From Snuella lapsa (GTDB lineage Bacteria > Bacteroidota > Bacteroidia > Flavobacteriales > Flavobacteriaceae): 64,000 nt of DNA. Each line of letters begins with the position of its first letter. Position 1 is the stretch's first letter. A program made the position numbers and the translations under genes. Below are positions 27,223 through 36,175 of the stretch, piece by piece. The notes beneath the pieces are model-generated. The model was not told the origin of the DNA. It saw only the letters and a program-made list of their open reading frames with translations, and made no database searches. The stretch is from positions 113,803 to 177,802 of the forward strand of contig NZ_BAABCY010000033.1 of the NCBI RefSeq assembly GCF_039539345.1, in the 5' to 3' direction.

Positions 27223-30200
27223 TTTTTTACAACTTTAAAATTACGCTCACTGTTTTCTGTTTTTAAAATGACATGGTACATGCCCGCAGTTAAAAACGAC
27301 GCTTCAACCTTTACGGTTTGACCTGTAACCGATAAAACACGTGCCAATACAAGCTTACCATTTGTATTGAACATTTTTACAAAGGCTACATTTGCCTCAT
27401 CATTACCAATGTTTACATACAAATCATCAACAAATGGATTAGGATATACCAGTATATCATCGTTAAGCACAATACGCTTTTCGAATATACCCTGACAATC
27501 TTTGTCGGTAGTAACTTTTATACTATTAACACCCGATTTTAAAGCTAACGACACTTTACTTTCTGTCGTTCTCAATGTCTCTTCATTAAGGGTTATCTCA
27601 TAGATATCTCCATTAAACATAGATAAATCTAACGCCTTCGTAGTTACATCATATTTTGCTAGAACAGCCAAATCTGAAGGCTCTTTTATTGTTACATCAA
27701 AACAGCGCTCAAAGCTCGTTTCTCCTTCAACAGTTAGGCACAATTGATACACACCAGAACTTAAACTATCGATTGTTAGCTGGTTGGTAAAGCTAAAACT
27801 GGACTGTCCTCCATTCCCTTGCAATACTACTTGATAATTATGCGTTTCCAAAGCACTTATAATAACCTTACCATTATTACTCGCTCTACATGTTTCAGCA
27901 ACTGTTGTGATTGTAAAATTATTAGCTGGCAAATTAAAGGCCTCACAACCATTTTCATCTACTAAAACGCCTAAAGGTGTTTCAGGGCACAGGTCGTCAA
28001 TATCCAAAACACCATCGTTATCATCGTCGTCGTCACAAGCATCACCGAGACCGTCGTTATCAAAATCGGCTTGATCTGGATTATCCACATCTGGACAGTT
28101 ATCATAGATACATCCAACCAGGGTCAATTCTGCTATAGATGTCCAAGCACCACCATTCACTTCAGACAAAGTCTTAATTCTCATGTACCTAGCTACAATA
28201 GGAGTTGTAAATTCTAAATTCTGTGGTGCAGATGTATTATCAAAATTCCCGGTAAAATCAGCCGTCCCCCAATTCGTATTATCTTTACTGAAATAAATTT
28301 CGTATTCGTTAATTCTTCCATTTTGCCCATTTTGTCTTGGTAAGTAGGTAAACTTACTGATGCTATAAAAGTTCCCCAAGTCTATTTGAATTTCATGAGG
28401 ATACGGATCTGTTCCTGTACTCCATCTGGTGTGCCATATGGTATCTGGATCACCATCGAAAGCCATTGTTGCCAACCCTGGATAATTGACCTCCTCACTA
28501 TCGGCATACAACAACGTCCACTCATTTTTTGGCAACTCGGCAGGATTACTACAGTCATCTATAGAAGGACATGTTGTTGTGGTAACCATACCTACTATGG
28601 TTTTGGTATACTCGATCCCGTTTTGCGTTACGGTTAATGTGACATCGTAAGAACCAGGGCTTCCTAAAACAACCTTTGGGTTTCTAATGTTTGTATCACT
28701 AATATATTGTGGCGCAGGAGATATCTCCCATTTCCACGAAGCACCACTATGTTTTAAAATGGAGTGATCGTCGAAATACAAGGTATCCGTCATACAGTTA
28801 AACTCTTTTCGCTGTACCCATGGATTAACAACGGGCTTAAAATCTTCTTGTAAAGGTGATTCCCATACACCACCGCCACCGGCAACTCTTATTTTACCAT
28901 CACGATAAAATGGAATGGCGGTATTGACATCAAAATTTTGTGGATAGTTATTTTCAAATGCACTCCAACTGGTCATATCTGAGGTTCTATAATATATTTT
29001 TGCTCCAGTTCCATTTCGGCGTGTAGTAAATAAGTAAATAAGGTCCTTACCTGTACTAGTAGGTTGAATAGCCAAACATTTGGTATATGCGTCAACAGCT
29101 CCTGAGATGTTTTCCCAAGTATCCCCACCATCGGTCGACTTAAATACCAAACCTTTATCTGCAGACCAGGTTCCGTTTGCGTAACAAGTATAAATAGTAT
29201 TCTCATCATAGGGCGAAATAACCAAACTTGTTCTGCCTCTCATTTTACTTCCTCCATTCGAAGCACTGCTTAAAGATGGTTTAAAAGTCCATGTTACACC
29301 TTGATCGGTACTTTTGTACAATCCATTCTCCTTTACATCGACATACATAACATTCGGATTTGTTGCGCTAATTGAAACGCCCATTACCTTATTAGCAAAG
29401 GTATGTAACGACTCAAAATTCACACCCATATCGGTACTTTTCCATAAATCATTACCTTCTCCCAAAAATATAACCTCATAATAATTTGGATGGTGTACCA
29501 AACTTCCTCTATTACCTCCATATTCCAACATATTGGGAAACTTAGTAAACAAGAATCGTCCTTCTTCTTGTTCCTCTGCGGTTTTGGGCAGTATCCATCC
29601 ATTACCCAAATCGTTAAACGCTACATGCCTGCTTTTTCCTTGCAACACCCAACCTGTAGGCGATTCGGCTCCTCCCATACGCAATGCCTTATCTCCGTAA
29701 AAATCGGTTATGGCGGTATTACCGTTATGATATCTACCTCCTACAACAATATCTTCATTCCAACCTTGATCGAATCCCCACATATCGGATCCTATCAAAT
29801 TATTTATCAAGGGCTGAAAATCGTTTTCGAAAGCATCTGTTGAAAAGCTCACACCTCCATCGGTTGCTACCCAAACTGAGCCATCGTTTAGCCATTTCAT
29901 ATCTTGGATGTCTGGATGTATAGAAAAACGCCCAAAATACCCTCCAATAGCATCAAAAGTGGCACCTCCATCATTTGTTTTGAATAAGGTGGTGGTTCCA
30001 ACAAAAAATTCGTTAGCATTATTAGGATTGACCTCTAACACCAAATCGTAATACCCTTGGCCGTTATTATATTTAAACGTATCTGTATTACAATCTATAA
30101 TTTTATTCCAAGACCAATTACCACTATTATTGGTTCCTTTATATAACTGAGGCGTATTATTATCACTAAGCAGGGTTGTATATACAATATTCGGGTTATC

Positions 30201-31229
30201 TGATGTTACCGCCAATAATCCGCCACTTCCGTCATTAAACTGATTTGGGAAATTTGGCAATGCAGTAAAGGTATTTCCACCATCTAAAGACATAATAGCA
30301 TCTAATTTACTTGAAGCATTTTGCTTTAAAGCATATATTACATTGGCATCACCAGGTTTAAACTCCACATCATAAAACTTACCCGAAGCTTTATTGCTCC
30401 AATTAACGCCATCGTTAGTACTAATATAAATGCCATTATTTGCGGAAGCTACAATTTTACTCGGATTAGCAGCATCAATAAGAATATGGTTGACTTCAGC
30501 ATTGCTTAAAACAACACTCCAAGTATTCCCTCCGTCTGTAGTTTTATGGATTTTACCATCACTCCCCATATAAACCATATCTGGATTGGTTGGATGTATG
30601 GCTATAGCCGTAACACCTCTTAGTGTATAATTAGGAGCCAACATATTCCAATTTTGCCCCTTATCAACCGACTTGTTAACATAACCCGTTTCTGTTCCTA
30701 CATATATAATATTTGAATTTGAAGGGGCAACTGCCAAACTATATACATTAACTTGCCACGGTGCTACGCCCGGTATACCGGCAGAACCATCATTCAGCCA
30801 AAAGGTTTGTTTGGGGCCTAAGAATGACCAATTAGAATTAGAAGCATCGACTATTTTACTAACGCCTGTTGTTTTGGCGAAAACACTCTGTTCTTTTGCT
30901 ATTTGAGCATAATCGGGAAGTAAAATTTCGCCCTTATCATTCACATAAGATGCCACAACTTGTTTCCAAATTTTATAGTAGCGTATAATGGGGCTCTTTT
31001 GCTTTCCGTAAATCGCAGTATAATCTTGAAACCCTTTTTCTATCTCAAAATAGTTAACTGGATATTCGTAGAGCTTTTTGGCCCAATCTGGAAAACCACT
31101 ATCAAACAGGGGTTTATAGGTTTTAATTATCCCTGGCAAATCATCATAAGGGGTATACAGTTGCTGGGCGTTTAACGTACCAAGACACATCAGCAACATT
31201 AAACTTACAGTGTATTTAAGTCGTTTCAT
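27219..31229 (-). CDS. large secreted BNR/sortilin-like protein with F5/8C, TSP3 and T9SS sorting domains
   Basis: A 1336-residue protein with a Sec signal (cleaved after LGTLNA). Residues 140-770 form BNR/VPS10-like propellers with many Asp boxes (S/T-x-D-x-G-x-x-W, e.g. SVDKGQNW, TTDGGNTW, STNDGVNW, STDQGVTW). Next come a PKD-like domain (about 810-880), an F5/8 type C (discoidin) domain (about 910-1040), calcium-binding thrombospondin type 3 repeats (DFDNDGLGDACDDDDDNDG) and a C-terminal type IX secretion sorting domain (ILVYPNPFVDDLYV to FKVVKK). Secretion to the cell surface is expected. Sialidase activity is not supported, since the catalytic Arg/Glu/Tyr set is not evident. Glycan binding or cleavage is possible. 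Confidence 0.85.
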   Translation of the reverse strand: MKRLKYTVSLMLLMCLGTLNAQQLYTPYDDLPGIIKTYKPLFDSGFPDWAKKLYEYPVNYFEIEKGFQDYTAIYGKQKSPIIRYYKIWKQVVASYVNDKGEILLPDYAQIAKEQSVFAKTTGVSKIVDASNSNWSFLGPKQTFWLNDGSAGIPGVAPWQVNVYSLAVAPSNSNIIYVGTETGYVNKSVDKGQNWNMLAPNYTLRGVTAIAIHPTNPDMVYMGSDGKIHKTTDGGNTWSVVLSNAEVNHILIDAANPSKIVASANNGIYISTNDGVNWSNKASGKFYDVEFKPGDANVIYALKQNASSKLDAIMSLDGGNTFTALPNFPNQFNDGSGGLLAVTSDNPNIVYTTLLSDNNTPQLYKGTNNSGNWSWNKIIDCNTDTFKYNNGQGYYDLVLEVNPNNANEFFVGTTTLFKTNDGGATFDAIGGYFGRFSIHPDIQDMKWLNDGSVWVATDGGVSFSTDAFENDFQPLINNLIGSDMWGFDQGWNEDIVVGGRYHNGNTAITDFYGDKALRMGGAESPTGWVLQGKSRHVAFNDLGNGWILPKTAEEQEEGRFLFTKFPNMLEYGGNRGSLVHHPNYYEVIFLGEGNDLWKSTDMGVNFESLHTFANKVMGVSISATNPNVMYVDVKENGLYKSTDQGVTWTFKPSLSSASNGGSKMRGRTSLVISPYDENTIYTCYANGTWSADKGLVFKSTDGGDTWENISGAVDAYTKCLAIQPTSTGKDLIYLFTTRRNGTGAKIYYRTSDMTSWSAFENNYPQNFDVNTAIPFYRDGKIRVAGGGGVWESPLQEDFKPVVNPWVQRKEFNCMTDTLYFDDHSILKHSGASWKWEISPAPQYISDTNIRNPKVVLGSPGSYDVTLTVTQNGIEYTKTIVGMVTTTTCPSIDDCSNPAELPKNEWTLLYADSEEVNYPGLATMAFDGDPDTIWHTRWSTGTDPYPHEIQIDLGNFYSISKFTYLPRQNGQNGRINEYEIYFSKDNTNWGTADFTGNFDNTSAPQNLEFTTPIVARYMRIKTLSEVNGGAWTSIAELTLVGCIYDNCPDVDNPDQADFDNDGLGDACDDDDDNDGVLDIDDLCPETPLGVLVDENGCEAFNLPANNFTITTVAETCRASNNGKVIISALETHNYQVVLQGNGGQSSFSFTNQLTIDSLSSGVYQLCLTVEGETSFERCFDVTIKEPSDLAVLAKYDVTTKALDLSMFNGDIYEITLNEETLRTTESKVSLALKSGVNSIKVTTDKDCQGIFEKRIVLNDDILVYPNPFVDDLYVNIGNDEANVAFVKMFNTNGKLVLARVLSVTGQTVKVEASFLTAGMYHVILKTENSERNFKVVKK

Positions 31230-31378
31230 TATACTAATAGAGATTATTTTTAGATTAAAAGTTTATTAATTTACCATACCCTACAAATTTGGAAGGTAAT
31301 TATAGATATGTGTGGGGTCATTTTAAGCGTAATGGTGGATTATTCAGCTTAAAGCAATTATTTTTACAGAGCAAATGT

Positions 31379-31418
31379 TAAAAAAAGGGCATAACTGATA
31401 AATCTACCTATTATGCCC
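31379..31418 (-). terminator. rho-independent terminator of the SusCD operon
   Basis: On the minus strand GGGCATAA pairs with TTATGCCC (31387-31394 with 31411-31418), followed by a run of Ts. It ends the operon that includes the discoidin lipoprotein, so the BNR gene downstream needs its own promoter. Confidence 0.75.
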
Positions 31419-31444
31419 TCTTTAATACTATAACTTACATGTTA

Positions 31445-33022
31445 TTAATACCCTATCACATTAATTTCAGCCAAGAAACAATAGAAGTTAGGTCCTTCTG
31501 TGGCTTCATATTTTATATATCTGGCCTTCGTAGGAGCAACATCATATAATTGTCCTGCATCTATAGTCGAGTCCATATCATATTCGCCCAGATCTGTCCA
31601 ATTAGTACCATCCAAACTTACATAAAACTTATGTTTAGTTTGTCCTCTTCCATCTCCTTGTCTTCTAAATACTTCAAAACTTGTAACGGTTTTTTCTACT
31701 CCCATATCGAAGGTGAAATGATGAGGATAAGGTGGTTGATTTGGACTCCATTCGCTGTGCCAAAAGGTTCCTAACTGACCATCAATCGTATTAGAGGCTG
31801 GCGCATCACCCATTTCCGATGAAAAGTCCGTAATAACCATTCCAGAACTATCAAAAACCTCTAGCACATTGATCTCTGCCAAGAAAGCATAGTAATCAGA
31901 ACCTTCGGTCGCTTCATATTTTACGTAACGTGCTTCAATAGGATCTACCATATATACTTGTCCAGCATCAGTAGTTGCATCCATAACAAACTCTCCTAGG
32001 TCTGTCCAATTCGATCCATCCAAACTCACGTAAAACTTGTGTTTTGTTTGTCCATTACCATTTCCTTGTCTTCTAAACACCTCGAAGCCTTTGATAGTTT
32101 TTTCTACCCCCATATCGAAAGCAAAATAATGAGGATATACTGGTTTTTGATTTGCCCAATCTGAATGCCAGAAAGTTTCTAAAATCCCATCGATAGCGGC
32201 CTCTGCTTTTCCTTGATAATCGTAAGAACTCCAATTCGCTTCTGCTGGTTCTTCTGAAGAAAAATCAGTGATTACCCAATCTGATTTACCATAGTTAATG
32301 GATCCCGTTAAAACCAATTCCAGACTCTTCCAATCGGAAGGAAACTCATCAATCGAAGTTTCATTTCCATCGGAATCGGTTAAAGTCGGAACATAAAATG
32401 TTCTATACATAACCGGAGTCTCTGAAGACACATCTGTTAAAGTAATTGCAGATTCATCTGATCCTACCATTACAATAACTTCTTCGTCGTTCTTGTTAAC
32501 ATACTTAATTTCAGTGCTTCGCTGATACTCATCTCCACTCACGCCAAAACTGATTTCAGCATCAGTTCCATCATAAGTATTCGAATTAATACCTCTTGCC
32601 TCTAAGTTCGACCTAAAGGTTTCCCCATAAACGGTTCCAAATACAGTTTTCTTTATGGACTGATTACCGTCTGCATCTTTTGAATACACATCAAATTCAT
32701 AAGATCTTTCTTCTAATCCGGTAATAATCAACTCTAACACATCGGTGTCGTTATCAGATTTAGAATAAGAAAATGTTTGAAAGGATTCTCCTTTATCCCA
32801 ATAGACTGTAACTTCATTAACGGTAAAAGCCTTTGTAAGCGTTCCAACTAATTTAATCCTTCCATTACCTGGTAATGAATGCAGTGAATCTACTTTTGTC
32901 GAATAAATAATTTCACCATCCTTTATATATTTTTCATGGTGTTCAAACGTATCACTGCATGAAGTCATTCCTATTAGAAATAACAAAACTACAGGTATAA
33001 TATAATGTTTTATTTTTTTCAT
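31445..33022 (-). CDS. DUF4998-like surface lipoprotein with two tandem discoidin domains
   Basis: A 525-residue lipoprotein (lipobox MTSC near residue 22). The N-terminal part (KYIKDGEIIYSTKVDSL onward) matches DUF4998-type SusE-position proteins. Residues 270-395 and 405-525 are two F5/8 type C domains, nearly identical to each other over about 100 residues (FEVFRRQGxGxGQTKHKFYVSLDG in both), so they arose by recent internal duplication. Such proteins sit after SusD and bind the polysaccharide at the surface. Last gene of the sigma-FecR-SusCD group. Confidence 0.82.
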   Translation of the reverse strand: MKKIKHYIIPVVLLFLIGMTSCSDTFEHHEKYIKDGEIIYSTKVDSLHSLPGNGRIKLVGTLTKAFTVNEVTVYWDKGESFQTFSYSKSDNDTDVLELIITGLEERSYEFDVYSKDADGNQSIKKTVFGTVYGETFRSNLEARGINSNTYDGTDAEISFGVSGDEYQRSTEIKYVNKNDEEVIVMVGSDESAITLTDVSSETPVMYRTFYVPTLTDSDGNETSIDEFPSDWKSLELVLTGSINYGKSDWVITDFSSEEPAEANWSSYDYQGKAEAAIDGILETFWHSDWANQKPVYPHYFAFDMGVEKTIKGFEVFRRQGNGNGQTKHKFYVSLDGSNWTDLGEFVMDATTDAGQVYMVDPIEARYVKYEATEGSDYYAFLAEINVLEVFDSSGMVITDFSSEMGDAPASNTIDGQLGTFWHSEWSPNQPPYPHHFTFDMGVEKTVTSFEVFRRQGDGRGQTKHKFYVSLDGTNWTDLGEYDMDSTIDAGQLYDVAPTKARYIKYEATEGPNFYCFLAEINVIGY

Positions 33023-33040
33023 AATTACTTCTTAATTTTT

Positions 33041-34240
33041 TTACTCAACTATATTGCCCCAAAATGTCATCTCTGAGAAATCGATATATCCTGCTCCATC
33101 CCATGTAGAATGCACTGCAAACCGGAAATACCTAATTTCAACAGGTTCATCAAATGTATATTCATCTCCAGCGTCAAAATGATCCATATCCTCATCCGTA
33201 TTCGTTCCAATAGGGGAACCCGACGGCTTTATAGATTCACAATCGCGCAACTTAATCCAATCATCTAAATTTCCATCCTGACCAGGTAATTCCTTAGCTC
33301 CATAAACCGTATAGGTTTTTGGGTTCCCATGTGTAAATGCAAAATGACGGGCATTCTCAGGGCTTCTCTGTATTACATTAAAACGACTTAAGGTTACAAC
33401 AACCCCCAAATCTACAGTCATAATACTTGGTCTGGGATGATCTCCTTGTGTATGTACAATAGTTGTAAGGTCATCATCAAAACAATTCCAGTAATCACCT
33501 TCCCAGGCATCCCAGTTGTCATCATTGTCCAGAATAACTTTCTGAAACTTTGTTTTATCTAGGCGCACTTCAAACAGTGGGGTTAATAATTGATCTGAAG
33601 TGTCTGCGTAAATTGTATCGGAGAAGTTATCGTAACGATCTCTAATTACAGCAGCGAATAACCTAGGGGACGATTCGTATCCCCTCAAAGAAGATCGTGA
33701 GGCTTCTTGCTCCGTATAAATAGTTTCCACCGTTGCCAAATCACCAATCTCGTTGGTAGTCATCAATTCAATGGTAATAGGTGTTTTCAAAGTATTATCC
33801 CAAGTAAATCTGGCACCGCCAAAATCGGCAGTTATTTCCATAGACTCCTGAACAAGGAATACTGGAGGCGTTAATGGCGTACCTGTAACCGTAATGGGCT
33901 CTGAATGATTTTCGGAACGATCTACAGAATAAAGTTTTACTGATTTTTCTGCAGTATCACTAAACCCTAAAATCTTTATCTCATTGTCATAAGCCGACGT
34001 TTTTACTTCTGCCTCCCGTCCTTTGGAATCGGTATAAACTGCTTTTACATATAGTAGATCTCCATTATTACTAGGCAAATCGTAACTAATATCCAGACCT
34101 CCATTTGTTGGAGTAACAACTACATTTTCTATAACCGACGGAATCGTACCGTCAGAGATAAGAGGCCCATGCTCATTTTCCTCACACGCTAATAGTACCA
34201 AACACATTGATACTAATATTCCAATTAACTGTTTCATCAT
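33041..34240 (-). CDS. SusE-position lipoprotein (DUF4959/DUF5000-type)
   Basis: A 399-residue lipoprotein (lipobox LLAC at about residue 19). It begins with an FnIII-like domain (IPSVIENVVVTPTNGGLDISYDLP), has a second Ig-like unit in the middle (FGGARFTWDNTLKTPITIELM) and ends in a discoidin-like domain (MTVDLGVVVTLSRFNVIQR and GYIDFSEMTFWG). This domain order is typical of accessory glycan-binding lipoproteins next to SusD. It lies 27 bases downstream of susD and 18 upstream of the next gene. Confidence 0.82.
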   Translation of the reverse strand: MMKQLIGILVSMCLVLLACEENEHGPLISDGTIPSVIENVVVTPTNGGLDISYDLPSNNGDLLYVKAVYTDSKGREAEVKTSAYDNEIKILGFSDTAEKSVKLYSVDRSENHSEPITVTGTPLTPPVFLVQESMEITADFGGARFTWDNTLKTPITIELMTTNEIGDLATVETIYTEQEASRSSLRGYESSPRLFAAVIRDRYDNFSDTIYADTSDQLLTPLFEVRLDKTKFQKVILDNDDNWDAWEGDYWNCFDDDLTTIVHTQGDHPRPSIMTVDLGVVVTLSRFNVIQRSPENARHFAFTHGNPKTYTVYGAKELPGQDGNLDDWIKLRDCESIKPSGSPIGTNTDEDMDHFDAGDEYTFDEPVEIRYFRFAVHSTWDGAGYIDFSEMTFWGNIVE

Positions 34241-34267
34241 AATATCTTAATTAAGTTAATAAATAAA

Positions 34268-36163
34268 TTACCATCCCGGATTTTGAATCAAGTCAGGATC
34301 TTTGATCGTTTCTTGTTCCGGTATGGGCCATAGATAATCTCTTTCAGAATAAGTTGGATTATACAATGTTGTCAACGTATAATAGTTATCCGCTTCTTCT
34401 TCAAGAACATTCCATCCTTTTACTGGTTTATTCATATAGTCTCTGGCTAACTTCCATCGTCTTAAATCCCAAAAGCGTGTTCCTTCGAAGGCCATTTCAA
34501 TCATTCTTTCCTGTTGAATAATCTCTCTCATTCCATTTTTTGTGGTTGGTTTAGAAGGATCATTTGAAAATGCCATCCAACTATCAACCACAGTCCCCAG
34601 CCCTGCTCTCTCTCTTACCAGATCAATATATTCATACACTTCAGAATCTGGAGTCGCTTTTACCTCATTCAAGGCTTCTGCATAGTATAGATATAAATCT
34701 GCCAAACGTACAATAGGAAATGCGTATCGTGTTGTACTTAAAAACCGCCCTTGTGTTACCTGGGTAGGCAATGCTACGAGCTTTTTAGGCCAGTACCCTG
34801 TAACAGAATATTGAGAAATTTCAAATACCGATGCAAACTCCCCCCCTCTTGCATGAATATACCAAGGATCATCCTCATCAGCGGCGCCATTACCAAACCA
34901 CACGCCTCTATCGAAGGCCAGATCCGCATAAAACCGGGTTTCTCTGTCGAAATTCAAGATTGCTGTTTCTTGTCCTAGTTCCACATGATACTTATCAGCT
35001 TCTTCCGCTTCTCTTAATTTAAACCTATTATTATAATCGAAAGTAACATCCTCATCAATAGGCACGCCATTTTTAGAATAGTACATCTCCGCAATACGTA
35101 TAGGTGGGCAATGTCTTGAGGCCACAGGATTCGTTATATAATTGTACAAGCGCGGCATGGATTCATATTCAATGTTAGAGGTGGATCCAGTATGCCCCCA
35201 AACGATCTCAAAGTTCCACTTTTCAGTCATTCTACTTCTAAGACCGGCTTTTAATAATGTGATGTCCGAATTGATATCTGAACTCGACCTATTTACATAA
35301 TCTTCTTTTTGAAACAAACGAAAGCCAGCATCATGACATAAATCAATAGCTTCTTTACAAGCTGTAGCTGCCTGCACCCATTTATCCTCCGAATACGTTA
35401 GTGGAAAAAATGGTTCCCCTTCTTCATTAACAAAGTCCGAGTAAACCGAATTTCCGTTAAACAATGGACTTGCATAGGTCATTAAAACTCTTGCTTTAAT
35501 TGCCGCAGCTATTGGTTTGGTTACTCGTCCTAGTTCTATACCAGGATTCTGTAAAGTTAATGGCAAATCAACAATCGCTTTGTCTAAAAGATCTAAAACA
35601 TAAGCAAACCCCTCCTCCACTGTATTCCGTTTCGCTTTTATATTAGCTGTAGACTCCGACACAGGAATCAATTCTTCATTAATTACAATAGGCCCATACA
35701 TTCTTAATAAATAAAAATGGAAATAGGCCTTTAAGAAATTAACTTCTGCCTTCCATATGGTTTTTTCGTACTCATCTATCCCCATCACTCCATCAATTCT
35801 ACTTAAGAATATATCGCAGTTCCTTATGGCAACATACAAACCATCCGTATCATTATCCCCCCAAAGATTATATCTTGGTGTCGTTGCACTTTGAAAGCCT
35901 TGGGCAATAACAACACCATTTCTAGACTCCATAGATCGATTATACCATATCTCATCCCCTCCATTTAAAGCAGGATTATTAACATTTCCCGGGTTGGGAA
36001 TGGCTGAATATATGGTATATAAAAACTTTTGTGTATTAAATCTATTGGAAAAAGCATTATCAATTGTAGCAACGTTATCCGGTACGACATCTAAATAATC
36101 TTTTTCACAAGAAAAAAACAGGCTTGCAACAAAAATTATTGCTATATATATATTGTTCTTCAT
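34268..36163 (-). CDS. susD: SusD/RagB-family nutrient-binding lipoprotein
   Basis: A 631-residue SusD homologue. The lipobox FFSC precedes EKDYLDVVPDN, the usual start of mature SusD proteins. TPR-like helices (FLKAYFHFYLLRMYGPIVI) and the C-terminal RagB region (RMIEMAFEGTRFWDLRRWKLA, then YLWPIPEQE and DPDLIQNPGW) are intact. It works as the outer-membrane lid on SusC. It is 12 bases downstream of susC, in the standard order. The bound glycan cannot be read from the sequence; no glycosidase is encoded within this operon. Confidence 0.93.
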   Translation of the reverse strand: MKNNIYIAIIFVASLFFSCEKDYLDVVPDNVATIDNAFSNRFNTQKFLYTIYSAIPNPGNVNNPALNGGDEIWYNRSMESRNGVVIAQGFQSATTPRYNLWGDNDTDGLYVAIRNCDIFLSRIDGVMGIDEYEKTIWKAEVNFLKAYFHFYLLRMYGPIVINEELIPVSESTANIKAKRNTVEEGFAYVLDLLDKAIVDLPLTLQNPGIELGRVTKPIAAAIKARVLMTYASPLFNGNSVYSDFVNEEGEPFFPLTYSEDKWVQAATACKEAIDLCHDAGFRLFQKEDYVNRSSSDINSDITLLKAGLRSRMTEKWNFEIVWGHTGSTSNIEYESMPRLYNYITNPVASRHCPPIRIAEMYYSKNGVPIDEDVTFDYNNRFKLREAEEADKYHVELGQETAILNFDRETRFYADLAFDRGVWFGNGAADEDDPWYIHARGGEFASVFEISQYSVTGYWPKKLVALPTQVTQGRFLSTTRYAFPIVRLADLYLYYAEALNEVKATPDSEVYEYIDLVRERAGLGTVVDSWMAFSNDPSKPTTKNGMREIIQQERMIEMAFEGTRFWDLRRWKLARDYMNKPVKGWNVLEEEADNYYTLTTLYNPTYSERDYLWPIPEQETIKDPDLIQNPGW

Positions 36164-36175
36164 AGTTTACTTTTT

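Noticed and set aside
27219..31229. Exo-sialidase
   Set aside because: Asp boxes are present, but the sialidase catalytic residues are not evident and Asp boxes occur in many non-sialidase propellers.
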